A stretch of DNA of 64,000 nucleotides from Streptosporangium sp. NBC_01756. GTDB lineage: Bacteria; Actinomycetota; Actinomycetes; Streptosporangiales; Streptosporangiaceae. The notes under the pieces were generated by a model. The model was not told the origin of the DNA. It saw nothing but the letters and a program-made list of their open reading frames with translations, and did no database searches. The position numbers and the translations under genes were made by a program. Below, piece after piece: positions 37,429-45,825 of this stretch; the first letter of the stretch is position 1; every line of letters begins with the position of its first letter. The stretch is from the NCBI RefSeq assembly GCF_035917975.1, contig NZ_CP109130.1, positions 2,790,001-2,854,000 on the forward strand, written 5' to 3'.

Positions 37429-37899
37429 GTGTCAAGTGACCCGCCGGGGTTCGAGCTGCCGCTCCGGCTGCTCCTCGGCTTCCGCGTCCTCATCGACGAA
37501 CTCCATACCGAGCTGGCCAGACAGGGCCATCCGGACATGCGGCCGATGCACGGCTTCGTCTTCCAGGCGATCGGCATCGACGGCACGACGGCGGCCGAGC
37601 TCGGCCGCCGTCTGGGAGTGTCCAAACAGGCGGCGGGCAAGACTGTCGACGCGCTGGAGCGGCGCGGCTACGTGGAGCGCGGCTCCGACCCCCACGACGC
37701 GCGGCGCAAGGTCGTACGGCTCACCGAGCGCGGCGTCGACTTCCTGATGCGCTCGGCCCGCATCTTCGACGACCTGCGGGCCCGCTGGGCCGAGACGCTC
37801 GGCGAGGAGCGGCTGCGCGCACTGGAGGCCGACCTGCGCGAGGTCACCCCGCTGGACGTCTTCCCGCTCGACGTCCCCGGCTGGTTCGGCGGCCACTGA
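37429..37899 (+). CDS. MarR-family transcriptional regulator
   Basis: 156 residues from GTG 37429; TTG 37420 is an in-frame alternative lying inside the operator. Typical MarR winged helix: GFVFQAIGIDGTTAAELGRRLGVSKQAAGKTVDALERRGYVERGSDPHDARRKVVRLTERG. Expected to repress itself and the divergent cupin gene. Ligand unknown. Confidence 0.9.
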   Translation: MSSDPPGFELPLRLLLGFRVLIDELHTELARQGHPDMRPMHGFVFQAIGIDGTTAAELGRRLGVSKQAAGKTVDALERRGYVERGSDPHDARRKVVRLTERGVDFLMRSARIFDDLRARWAETLGEERLRALEADLREVTPLDVFPLDVPGWFGGH

Positions 37900-37984
37900 C
37901 CGGCGGCCGCCCGGGAGCCGCAACGCGGGCAGGCCCAGCCAGATCCAAGTACGCGCCACTCTCCACTTCAATTGGAGACGTTGC

Positions 37985-38143
37985 GATCCGGGGCTTGGCC
38001 GAGCGCCGCGGCAAAGGCAGGAACGCGTTGGTGACCGCGACGACGCGAACACGTTCGTCACGTACGTGCGGCGGAACGTGTCGACGTCCGTGCCGTCGGG
38101 CACCGAGGCGGTGTCGAGCGAGATCCCGGCATTGTTGACCCGC
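37985..38143 (-). pseudogene. Frameshifted fragment of a short-chain dehydrogenase
   Basis: On the minus strand: RVNNAGISLDTASVPDGTDV then DTFRRTYVTNVF, then after a frameshift near 38040 VVAVTNAFLPLPRRSAKPRI. This is the NNAG motif and the following helix of a classical SDR; the Rossmann start and the Tyr-x3-Lys half are gone. It directly abuts the stop codon of the neighbouring epimerase gene. Confidence 0.65.
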
Positions 38144-38146
38144 CGG

Positions 38147-39043
38147 TCAGTGCGCCGAGTACGCGCCGGTGTCGAGGTCCTCGATGAGGGTCGGTCCGGT
38201 GGGCGTCCAGCCGAGCAGCTCCCGCGTCCTGGTGCTGGTCGCCTCGCCGTCCATGGCGAAGAAGTTGCCGATCCAGCCGAAGTGGTCCTGGACGTTCTCG
38301 GCGGCGATCGAGGCGACGGGCAGGTCGAACGCGCGGCCGATCGCCTCCGCGATCTCGCGGGTGGGGACACCCTGTTCGGCGACGGCGTGCAGGCGGGCGC
38401 CTGCAGGTGCCTTCTCGAGGCCGAGAGCGACGAGGCGGGCCGCGTCGGATCGGTGCACGGCAGCCCAACGGTTGGTCCCGTCACCGGGGTAGCCGGAGAC
38501 GCCCTTCTCGCGGGCGACCGCGGCGATGATCGCGATGAACCCGTGGTCGCGGGTGCCGTGCACGGTGGGTGGGAAGCGCAGGCTCACGCTGCGCACGCCA
38601 CGCTCGACGAACTCGAGCGCCAGGTTCTCGCTCCCGCCGCGGGGGGAGTCCGGGCCGTGGGCCGATGACGCGTCGTCCTCGGTGGAGGGCCTGCCCTGGG
38701 CGAGGCCGGCGATGCCCGATGCGAACAGGAACGGACGGTCGGTACCTACGAGCGTGTCGCCGATGGTCTGGACGGCGGCCCGCTCGGCCGCGCTTGAGAC
38801 GGCCGGGTTGGAGAAGTCGTGCTTGTTCGCGAGATGGATGACGGCCTCGGCGTCCTCAGCGCCGGCGCGGATGCTGTCGAGGTCGTCCAGGTCCCCGCGG
38901 CGGACGTGGGCGCCCTTCGCCTGGAGGGCCGCGGCGGACGCGTCGGACCTGGCCAGTCCGGTGACCTTGTGGCCCGTAGCGAGCAGTTCGTCGACCGTGG
39001 CGGAGCCGATCCATCCGGAGGCTCCAGTGACGAAAACGTGCAT
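38147..39043 (-). CDS. NAD-dependent epimerase/dehydratase family protein
   Basis: 298 residues from ATG 39043 with AAGGAG upstream. N-terminal Rossmann motif MHVFVTGASGWIGSATVDELL, then extended-SDR features; ASGIAGLAQG replaces the usual serine segment and there is no plain YxxxK, so it is an atypical SDR. Ends LLGWTPTGPTLIEDLDTGAY, common in this actinobacterial subgroup. Substrate unknown. Divergent from a TetR gene that probably controls it. Confidence 0.87.
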   Translation of the reverse strand: MHVFVTGASGWIGSATVDELLATGHKVTGLARSDASAAALQAKGAHVRRGDLDDLDSIRAGAEDAEAVIHLANKHDFSNPAVSSAAERAAVQTIGDTLVGTDRPFLFASGIAGLAQGRPSTEDDASSAHGPDSPRGGSENLALEFVERGVRSVSLRFPPTVHGTRDHGFIAIIAAVAREKGVSGYPGDGTNRWAAVHRSDAARLVALGLEKAPAGARLHAVAEQGVPTREIAEAIGRAFDLPVASIAAENVQDHFGWIGNFFAMDGEATSTRTRELLGWTPTGPTLIEDLDTGAYSAH

Positions 39044-39114
39044 GGTGTGATCTCCTTCGACGCCCCGCCGGCGAGCGGGGCGAATGATCCACGTGGTTGG
39101 CAGCAGCAACTGAT

Positions 39115-39154
39115 GTCAGTCACAGACATAGCTTATACCTTTCAAGTCAGTCAC
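39115..39154. promoter_or_regulatory. Direct-repeat operator between epimerase and TetR genes
   Basis: GTCAGTCAC occurs at 39115-39123 and 39146-39154, 31 bases apart (three helical turns). Each copy is followed by an imperfect inverted partner (AGACA, TGTCA). The second copy precedes TACACT (39164-39169), a -10 seven bases before the TetR ATG. Confidence 0.5.
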
Positions 39155-39176
39155 TGTCATCGCTACACTTGACCGC

Positions 39177-39767
39177 ATGGCGCGTTGGGAACCGAGAGCT
39201 CCAGAGCGGCTGCAGGAGGCGGCACTCGAGCTGTTCGCCACCCGCGGCTACGAGCAGACGACCGCCACTGAGATCGCACAGTCCGTCGGCCTGACCGAGC
39301 GCACCTTCTTCCGCCACTTCAGCGACAAGCGCGAGGTCCTGTTCTACGGGCAGGACGTGTTCGTCCAGGCGTTCCTCGCCGGCATGGACACCGCACCACC
39401 GAGCGCCTCTCCGATCGAGATCGTCGCCTGCGCCCTGCGGTCCGCAGCGTCCTTGTTCCCGGACGAGCGGCGGCCCCACTCCCGCAAACGGCAATCGGTG
39501 ATCGAGCTGAACCCCGCGCTGCAGGAACGCGAGTCGCACAAGCTCGCCAGCCTTGCCACGACCGTCGCCGACGCCCTCCGCGCACGCGGCGTCAACGAAC
39601 TCGCCGCCACCCTGGCCGCGGAGTCAGGCGCCACCGTCTTCGGGATCGCGTTCACACAATGGATCCGCGAGGGCGAGCAGAGATCTCTCGCCGACATCTC
39701 AGCGGACGTGCTCCGCGAACTACTCAACCTGACCGGAAAGGCGAAGGCCTCACGCAGCATCCCGTGA
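39177..39767 (+). CDS. TetR-family regulator
   Basis: 196 residues. Helix-turn-helix: RLQEAALELFATRGYEQTTATEIAQSVGLTERTFFRHFSDKREVLF. The -10 element TACACT lies seven bases before the ATG and there is no Shine-Dalgarno sequence, so the transcript is probably leaderless. Ligand-binding domain (about 60-190) has no diagnostic feature. Probably represses the divergent SDR gene. Confidence 0.9.
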   Translation: MARWEPRAPERLQEAALELFATRGYEQTTATEIAQSVGLTERTFFRHFSDKREVLFYGQDVFVQAFLAGMDTAPPSASPIEIVACALRSAASLFPDERRPHSRKRQSVIELNPALQERESHKLASLATTVADALRARGVNELAATLAAESGATVFGIAFTQWIREGEQRSLADISADVLRELLNLTGKAKASRSIP

Positions 39768-39877
39768 CCACACCGACGCGTAACCAGAAGAGCCGTCGGC
39801 GCACTGGATCGGGCAATCAGCGAGGACGAGTCCGTCACGAGGCCACCGGGTACCAAGAGAACGGGACCTACTGCTTG

Positions 39878-40008
39878 ATGGCGAAGACCGCCCTCTGGTG
39901 CTCGATCTCCACAGCGGTGTGGCCGCTGAAGTGGTCGGGCAGATGTCCAGGGTCGGGATACGAGCGGGGGCTTTGCGATCGATGAGGAAGAGCGGGCCGT
40001 GGGTGCAG
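39878..40008 (-). pseudogene. Decayed tyrosine recombinase fragment 2
   Basis: On the minus strand GPLFLIDRKAPARIPTLDIC is followed, in another frame, by HTAVEIEHQRAVFAIKQ. This is the same integrase segment as fragment 1 at 27.7 kb (GPVFLADRKAPARTPA), and the DNA of the two stretches is recognisably similar (for example GGGGCTTTGCGATCG against GGAGCTTTGCGGTCG). Both lie in the same orientation. The 266-base gap 39768-40033 shows nothing else. Confidence 0.6.
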
Positions 40009-40033
40009 CCGGCCGATGAGGGGCGACGCCCCT

Positions 40034-40756
40034 TCACGCCGGGGCGGCCGACCTCTCCCCAAGCCCCAGGCTCCGGGTGAGATCACGCAGTTCGTCGAGG
40101 TAGACCCGGCCCGCGTCCCTCGTCTGGCCGCGCAGATGGCCGTAGACCTCAAGGGCGACCAGACCGTGCATGCGGCCCCAGACGCGCAGCGCCAGCGCCA
40201 CCGCCGCGGGAGGCAGGCCGGGGAACTCCGCACGGACCAGGCCCGTCAGGATCGGATCGAAGTCGGTCCAGTCGTATCCGCCCGGCTGCCGGGCCACGGC
40301 CTGCGGCCAGGCCGCGGCCACCAGGCCGGTGAGACCCGCGCAGGCGCGGTGCGCGGCCTCGGCGGCGGCCCCGCCCTCCGGCACCTGGTAGCCGGGGACC
40401 GGGTCCCCGTAGATGAGCCGGAAGCCCTCGGGATTGGCCAGGGCCCACTCCCGCAGGGTCTGCCCCCAGGCCAGGATCCGGCCCGCCGCGTCGTCGGCGG
40501 GCACGGCGTCGCGCGCCGCCTCCACCGTGTCGACCAGTGAGGTGTAGACGTCCGTGATCAGCGCACTGACCAGCGTGTCACGCGTCTCGTAGTAGCCGTA
40601 GATGGCTCCCGCCGTCATGCCCATCTCACGGGCGATGGCCCGCAGCGTGATGGCGTCGGGCCCGCCCTCGGCCATCAGCCTGAGCGCGACCGTCTTGATC
40701 TCGGCGGCCGTCTCCGCTCGCAGGCGTTCTCTGCGGCTCGGTGTTGAGACTCCCAT
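40034..40756 (-). CDS. TetR-family regulator of an MFS transporter
   Basis: 240 residues from ATG 40756, chosen because TAGAGT (minus strand, 40770-40765) sits eight bases upstream as a leaderless -10; GTG 40765 is in frame. Helix-turn-helix: IKTVALRLMAEGGPDAITLRAIAREMGMTAGAIYGYYETRDTL; a TetR_C-type domain (WGQTLREWALANPEGFRLIYGDPVPGY) follows. Divergent from an MFS efflux gene, the likely target. Confidence 0.9.
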   Translation of the reverse strand: MGVSTPSRRERLRAETAAEIKTVALRLMAEGGPDAITLRAIAREMGMTAGAIYGYYETRDTLVSALITDVYTSLVDTVEAARDAVPADDAAGRILAWGQTLREWALANPEGFRLIYGDPVPGYQVPEGGAAAEAAHRACAGLTGLVAAAWPQAVARQPGGYDWTDFDPILTGLVRAEFPGLPPAAVALALRVWGRMHGLVALEVYGHLRGQTRDAGRVYLDELRDLTRSLGLGERSAAPA

Positions 40757-40784
40757 GGCCGACACTCTACAGGGTTGCGCTACC

Positions 40785-40813
40785 GAACGCCGTGTTCTAG
40801 CTTAACGCCGTGT
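40785..40813. promoter_or_regulatory. Repeated operator between TetR and MFS genes
   Basis: AACGCCGTGT occurs twice, at 40786-40795 and 40804-40813, 18 bases apart. The first lies in GAACGCCGTGTTC, an imperfect palindrome. Probable TetR site controlling both directions. Confidence 0.5.
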
Positions 40814-40847
40814 AGTAAATATTCGGCATGCAGAGAAAGCTCGACAC

Positions 40848-42239
40848 GTGAATGTGAAACGACTGATCCTCCTGGCGTTCTCCCAACTGATCGTCGCCCT
40901 CGACTACAACATCGTTTATGTCGCGCTCCCCGACATCGGGCGTGAGCTCGGTTTCTCCACCCAGAGCCTGCAATGGGTCGTCAGCGGCTACGCCATCGGG
41001 TTCGGCGGCTTCCTGCTGCTCGGTGGCCGTGCGGTCGACCGCCTCGGCGCGCGGCGGATGCTCGTCCTCGGCCTCGCGCTCTACGGCATCTCGTCGCTGG
41101 CCGGGGGGCTCGCCGCCGATCCTGGCCTGCTCGTGGCCGCCCGCGCGGTCCAGGGACTGGGCGGCGCGCTGCTCGCCCCCGCGACCCTGGCGCTGATCTA
41201 CTCCGGCTTCGCCGAAGGGCCGGCGCGCAATCGGGCGCTGGGTGCCTGGGGAACCGCGGGCAGCGCCGGCCTGGCCGCCGGTGCGCTGCTCGGTGGTGTG
41301 CTCACCGCGACGTGGGGCTGGCAGTGGGTCTTCTACGTCAATGTCCCGCTGGTCCTCGTCGCGATCGTCGCGGCACTGCGGCTGCTGCCCCCCGACCCCG
41401 CACGCGGGCACGGCGGCTTCGACGCGCTGGGCGCGCTGCTGGCCACCGCCGGCTCGACGCTGATGGTGCTCGGCCTCGTCAGCGGCCCCGAGGCGGGCTG
41501 GACCAGCCTCCGCGGCCTGGGTTCCCTGGCCGCCGGGGTCGTCCTGATCGGCGCCTTCCTCCTGGTCGAGGCCCGCGTCCGGGAACCCCTCGCCCCGCCG
41601 CGCCTGCTCGGCAACCGCAACCTGGCCACCTCGATGCTGGTGATCCTGTTCTTCCAGAGCGCACTCGGCGGCGGCTACTACCTGCTCACGATGTATCTGC
41701 AGCCCGTGCTCGGCTACAGCGCCCTGCAGGCCGGTCTGGCCTTCCTGCCGCTGACGCTGCTGTCCATGGTCGCCGCCGGTCGGCTCGCACCCGCCCTGCT
41801 GGGACGATGGGGAGTGCGGACCACCCTGATCGCCGGAATGCTGGGCAGCGGCGTCGGAATGGCCGCCCTCTACGCGGGCATGTCGGCGGACGGCTCCTTC
41901 TGGGCGCTCATGCCCGGCACCGTGATCTGGGGCCTGTCGGGCGGCTTCACCTTCGTCGCCATGTTCGCGGCGGCCGGGTCCGGCATCGCTCCGACAGAGC
42001 AGGGCGTCGCCTCGGGGCTGGCGACCACGGCCCAGCAGATCGGCGGGGCCATCGGCCTGGCCGTCATCATCGCGGTGGCCAACGCGGGCGAGCCGGGAGC
42101 CGGCAGCCTGCGTACGGCCGGCTGGGTGGCGGCCGCGGCCTCCATCGCGGGCGCCCTCATCGCCCTCACCCTCAGGCGGCGGCCGACCGCCGCCGCGCAG
42201 GAGACGACCACCAGCTCCATGGAAGGGATCAACAGGTGA
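40848..42239 (+). CDS. MFS drug efflux transporter (DHA2 family)
   Basis: 463 residues with about 14 membrane helices. Begins VKRLILLAFSQLIVALDYNIVYVALPDIGRELG, the DHA2 motif D1, and has GGRAVDRLGARRMLVLG (motif A) and GAWGTAGSAGLAAGALLGGVL (motif C of antiporters). It should expel small hydrophobic or cationic compounds using the proton gradient. The stop overlaps a GTG that opens a truncated SnoaL-like gene. Confidence 0.92.
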   Translation: MNVKRLILLAFSQLIVALDYNIVYVALPDIGRELGFSTQSLQWVVSGYAIGFGGFLLLGGRAVDRLGARRMLVLGLALYGISSLAGGLAADPGLLVAARAVQGLGGALLAPATLALIYSGFAEGPARNRALGAWGTAGSAGLAAGALLGGVLTATWGWQWVFYVNVPLVLVAIVAALRLLPPDPARGHGGFDALGALLATAGSTLMVLGLVSGPEAGWTSLRGLGSLAAGVVLIGAFLLVEARVREPLAPPRLLGNRNLATSMLVILFFQSALGGGYYLLTMYLQPVLGYSALQAGLAFLPLTLLSMVAAGRLAPALLGRWGVRTTLIAGMLGSGVGMAALYAGMSADGSFWALMPGTVIWGLSGGFTFVAMFAAAGSGIAPTEQGVASGLATTAQQIGGAIGLAVIIAVANAGEPGAGSLRTAGWVAAAASIAGALIALTLRRRPTAAAQETTTSSMEGINR

Positions 42240-42300
42240 ACCGCACCGACCTCGTACAGAAATACATCGAGATCTGGAACGAGAAGGACGCCGGCCGCCA
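42236..42300 (+). pseudogene. Truncated SnoaL-like gene (first 20 or so codons)
   Basis: GTG 42236 overlaps the MFS stop (GTGA). It encodes NRTDLVQKYIEIWNEKDAGR, the typical first helix of a SnoaL-like/NTF2-fold polyketide cyclase-like protein. Similarity then stops abruptly a few bases before the 3' end of the aldo/keto reductase gene, and the frame continues as its antisense. A deletion or rearrangement joined the two. Confidence 0.6.
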
Positions 42301-42306
42301 CCCTGT

Positions 42307-43251
42307 TCAGCCCGGGATCAGCTCCTCGGCCGCCAGTTCGGTCCAGAGGTCCTCAGGGACGGGCCGGGCGACCAGGGCGGCGTTGCGGGCGACCTCGGCG
42401 GCGGACCGGACGCCGACCACCACCGAGGCGACCGCCGGATGGCGGAGCGGGAAGGCCAGCGCCGCCTGGGGCAGGGTGACGCCATGGCGTTCGCACACGG
42501 CCGCGACGCGGCGGGCGCGGGCGAGCAGCGGCTCAGGGGCGGGGGCGTAGTCGTAGGTGCCCGACGGCTCGTGGGTGGCGAGCAGCCCGCTGTTGAACAC
42601 CCCGGCGGCGACCACCGAGACGCCCCGCTCCTGGCAGAGCGGCAGCAGCTCCTCCGCTCCCGACCGGTCGAGGAGGGTGTGGCGGCCGGCCACCATGACC
42701 ATGTCCACACCGGTCTCCCGGACGAACCGGGTGAGCATCTCCGCCTGGTTCATACCGACCCCGACGGCCTTGACGACCCCCTGGTCGCGCAGTTCGGCCA
42801 GGGCCGGATACGCCTCGGACACGGCCTGTTCCCAGTGGTCGTCCGGGTCGTGGATGAGCACGATGTCGACCGTGTCGAGGCCGAGCCGGAGCAGACTCTC
42901 CTCCAGCGACCGCCGTACGCCGTCACGGGAGAAGTCCCACACCCGGCGGAGGTCGGCCGGGACGTCGAACCCCTGGTCGTCCCGGCCGGCGGGGCCGCCG
43001 GCGGGCGCCGGCACGAGCAGGCGGCCGACCTTGGTGGACAGGGTGTAGGAGTCGCGCGGCCGCCCGGCCAGGGCGGCGCCGAGCCGCCGCTCCGACAGGC
43101 CGAGCCCGTAGTGGGGCGCGGTGTCGAAGTAGCGGAACCCGGCGTCGTAGGCGGCGTCCACCGTCGCCCTGGCCTCGTCGTCGCCCACGGCGGTGAACAG
43201 GTTGCCGATCGGGGCGGAGCCGAACCCGTAGGTGCTGAGGGGGAAGGTCAT
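42307..43251 (-). CDS. Aldo/keto reductase, probable L-fucose dehydrogenase
   Basis: 314 residues from ATG 43251 with AAGGAG upstream. AKR fold with the tetrad Asp/Tyr/Lys/His: GFRYFDTAPHYGLGLSERRLG, STKVGRLL and LIHDPDDHW. Closest in type to D-threo-aldose 1-dehydrogenase/L-fucose dehydrogenase. In the operon it would oxidise L-fucose to L-fuconolactone with NAD(P)+, the first step of the non-phosphorylating route. Last gene of the seven-gene operon. Substrate is inferred from context plus subfamily. Confidence 0.85.
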   Translation of the reverse strand: MTFPLSTYGFGSAPIGNLFTAVGDDEARATVDAAYDAGFRYFDTAPHYGLGLSERRLGAALAGRPRDSYTLSTKVGRLLVPAPAGGPAGRDDQGFDVPADLRRVWDFSRDGVRRSLEESLLRLGLDTVDIVLIHDPDDHWEQAVSEAYPALAELRDQGVVKAVGVGMNQAEMLTRFVRETGVDMVMVAGRHTLLDRSGAEELLPLCQERGVSVVAAGVFNSGLLATHEPSGTYDYAPAPEPLLARARRVAAVCERHGVTLPQAALAFPLRHPAVASVVVGVRSAAEVARNAALVARPVPEDLWTELAAEELIPG

Positions 43252-43318
43252 CGAATCTCCTTGAGCGTGGAGCCCTCGGGCTTCGGCCGTGGGGAGGAAG
43301 CCGGAGCAGCCGGAGCGG

Positions 43319-44329
43319 TCAGTCCTGTGCCTTGCCACCGGCGAGGCGACTGATCATCAGGGCGATCAGGATGATCGAACCGTAGACGAGCTGCTTCCAC
43401 TCGCCGGGCACGCCCTTCAGCGTCAGGATGTTCTCGACGAGACCGATCACCAGGACACCGGTGAGCGCGCCGAGGATCGTGCCCTTGCCGCCGTCCATGC
43501 TGACCCCGCCGATGACCGCGGCGGCGAAGGCCATGAAGATCCAGCCGACCCCCTGGTTGGCGCTGATGCCGCCCAGCCGGCCGGTCTCCAGCACTCCGGC
43601 GAGCGCGGCGATCACGCCGCCGATGACGAAGACGGCCCACAGGACCCGCTCGACCCGGATGCCCGCCGCACGGGCGGCGTCGGCGTTGCCGCCGATGGCG
43701 TACAGCGCGCGGCCGGCCCGGAAGTAGCCGAGCGCGGCGATGGCCCCGGCGAAGAGCACGCCGGTGATCCAGATGGCCGCGGGGACGCCCAGCCAGGTGG
43801 CGCTGCCGAGGTAGAGGAACGACTCGGGCAGCGCGAACAGGCTCTTGCCCTGGGTCAGGCCGAGCTGGAGGCCGTGCACGACGATCATCATGGCCAGCGT
43901 GACGATGAAGGCCGAGAGCTGGAACCGCATGATCAGGAAGCCGTTGAAGGCGCCGACCAGCCCGCCGACCAGCAGGCAGAGCGGGATCGCCAGGATGCCG
44001 GGGAGCTCCAGGCCGAACCCGCCGGAGGCCACCGGGATGACCAGCATCACGCCGACGGCGGGTGCCATGCCGACCGTGGACTCCAGCGACAGGTCGAACT
44101 TGCCGGCGATGAGGATCAGCGCCTCGGCGAGCACCACCAGGGCCAGGGCCGACTGCTGCTGGAGCACGTTGGTCAGGTTGCCCGGGGTGAGGAAGACCGG
44201 ATCCACGAAGGACCCGGCGATCAGCAAGACGATGATCACCGGGACCAGGGTGAGGTCCCGGAAGCGCCCGAGCCGGATACGGCGGCCCGCCGGAGCGGCT
44301 GCCGTGGGAGGAGTCTCTGTCGTGGTCAT
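43319..44329 (-). CDS. Sugar ABC transporter permease (RbsC type)
   Basis: 336 residues, about ten membrane helices, BPD_transp_2 family: ILIAGKFDLSLESTVGMAPAVGV near helix 3 and the conserved ALYAIGGNADAARAAGIRV cytoplasmic loop that contacts the ATPase. One gene for a homodimeric pore, as in ribose-type importers. Starts in a 4-base overlap with the ATPase gene. Presumed to carry L-fucose. Confidence 0.9.
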   Translation of the reverse strand: MTTTETPPTAAAPAGRRIRLGRFRDLTLVPVIIVLLIAGSFVDPVFLTPGNLTNVLQQQSALALVVLAEALILIAGKFDLSLESTVGMAPAVGVMLVIPVASGGFGLELPGILAIPLCLLVGGLVGAFNGFLIMRFQLSAFIVTLAMMIVVHGLQLGLTQGKSLFALPESFLYLGSATWLGVPAAIWITGVLFAGAIAALGYFRAGRALYAIGGNADAARAAGIRVERVLWAVFVIGGVIAALAGVLETGRLGGISANQGVGWIFMAFAAAVIGGVSMDGGKGTILGALTGVLVIGLVENILTLKGVPGEWKQLVYGSIILIALMISRLAGGKAQD

Positions 44330-45825
44330 GAGTGGTCGATACCTTCCATCGCCGCCACCAGTTCGGGGTCGGTCCAGCCACGCGGCACGTCCTTCACGAC
44401 GCGGCCGTGGAACATGACCAGGACCCGGTCACAGATCCGCAGGTCGTCAAGCTCGTCGGAGACCAGTACGGCCCCCGTCCCCCGGGCGGCCGCGTCCTCC
44501 ACGGCCCCGAGGAGGGCGTGCTTGGCCTTGACGTCCACCCCGGCGGTCGGGTCGATGACCACGAGGGCACGGGGATCGTCCGCCAGCGCCCTGGCCAGCA
44601 CGACCTTCTGGGCGTTGCCGCCGGACAGGTCGGCCACCGGCTGGTCGGGACCGGTCGTCTTGATGTCCAACTCGGCGATCATCCGGGCGCCGCGCTCGCG
44701 CCGTCGCGCCGGGGAGACCGTGCCGTACCGGCCGAGCTTGTGCGCGATCGGGATCGTGGCGTTCTCCGCGATCGAGAGCAGCGGGACGAAGCCCTCCCGG
44801 TGCCGGTCCTGGGGGACGAACCCGAGCCCGGCGCCGAGTGCCGAGGGCACGTCCCCCGGCCTGACCTCGGTGCCGTTGACGGTCACCGTGCCGGTGTCCG
44901 CTCTGCGGAGACCGACCAGGGTCTCGGCCAGCCCGACCTTGCCGCTGCTGCCCGACCCGGCCAGGCCGACGATCTCCCCGGACCGGACGGTCAGGTCCAC
45001 GCCCTGGTAGCGGCCTTCGAGGCCGAGGCCCCGGGCGGCGAGGACGACGGGGGCCGCGGGGTCGGCCGTACGGGACCGGTATTCGTAGGCGGCGGTGGCC
45101 TCGCCGGTCATCGCGTCGACCAGCCGGTCGTGCGGGAGGTCGCCGACCGCGGCGGTGACGATGTGCCGGGCGTCCCGGAAGACCGAGACGCTCTGGCAGA
45201 TCTCGTACACCTCCTCCAGGTGGTGCGAGATGAACATCATCGTCACGCCCTGCTCCCGCAGCGCGCGCATCCGGTCGAAGAGCCGCTGGATGGCCGGGCC
45301 GTCGAGCTGGGCGGTGGGTTCGTCCAGGATGATGAACCGGGCGCCGAACGACAGCGCTCTGGCGATCTCCAGAAGCTGGCGCTGCTCGACGCCGAGGTCC
45401 GCGGCGAGGCTGTCGGCGTCGACGTCCACGCCGTACTGCTCCAGCAGGTGCCTGGCCCGTGCGCGCAGCGCGCGCCAGCTGATCGCGCCCCGGTCCGTCT
45501 GACGGTTCAGGAAGAGGTTCTCCGCGACGGTCAGCGCGGGGATGATCGTCGATTTCTGGTAGACGCACGCGACGCGCTGCCGCCAGGCGTCCCGGTCGGC
45601 CAGTGGCGGCGCGGGCTCCCCGGCGAAACGGACCTCGCCCTCGTCGGGGCGCTGCAGCCCGGTCAGGATGGACACCAGCGTGGACTTGCCCGCGCCGTTC
45701 CTGCCGACCAGCGCGTGCGTCTCTCCCTCCGTGATGGCGATCCCGGCACGGTTGAGCGCGGTGGTCGGTCCGAAGCGCTTGGTGATACCGAGCGCTTCGA
45801 CCGCTTTAACAGGAGATGTCATCAC
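44326..45825 (-). CDS. Sugar ABC transporter ATPase (RbsA/XylG type)
   Basis: 499 residues with two nucleotide-binding domains in tandem, as in carbohydrate uptake (CUT2) systems. First half: Walker A GRNGAGKSTLV, signature-like LGVEQRQLLEIARALS, DEPTAQLD. Second half: degenerate Walker A GSGSSGKVGLAETL and signature LSGGNAQKVVLARAL. GTG 45825 and ATG 45822 are adjacent starts, both overlapping the binding-protein stop codon. Confidence 0.92.
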   Translation of the reverse strand: MMTSPVKAVEALGITKRFGPTTALNRAGIAITEGETHALVGRNGAGKSTLVSILTGLQRPDEGEVRFAGEPAPPLADRDAWRQRVACVYQKSTIIPALTVAENLFLNRQTDRGAISWRALRARARHLLEQYGVDVDADSLAADLGVEQRQLLEIARALSFGARFIILDEPTAQLDGPAIQRLFDRMRALREQGVTMMFISHHLEEVYEICQSVSVFRDARHIVTAAVGDLPHDRLVDAMTGEATAAYEYRSRTADPAAPVVLAARGLGLEGRYQGVDLTVRSGEIVGLAGSGSSGKVGLAETLVGLRRADTGTVTVNGTEVRPGDVPSALGAGLGFVPQDRHREGFVPLLSIAENATIPIAHKLGRYGTVSPARRRERGARMIAELDIKTTGPDQPVADLSGGNAQKVVLARALADDPRALVVIDPTAGVDVKAKHALLGAVEDAAARGTGAVLVSDELDDLRICDRVLVMFHGRVVKDVPRGWTDPELVAAMEGIDHS

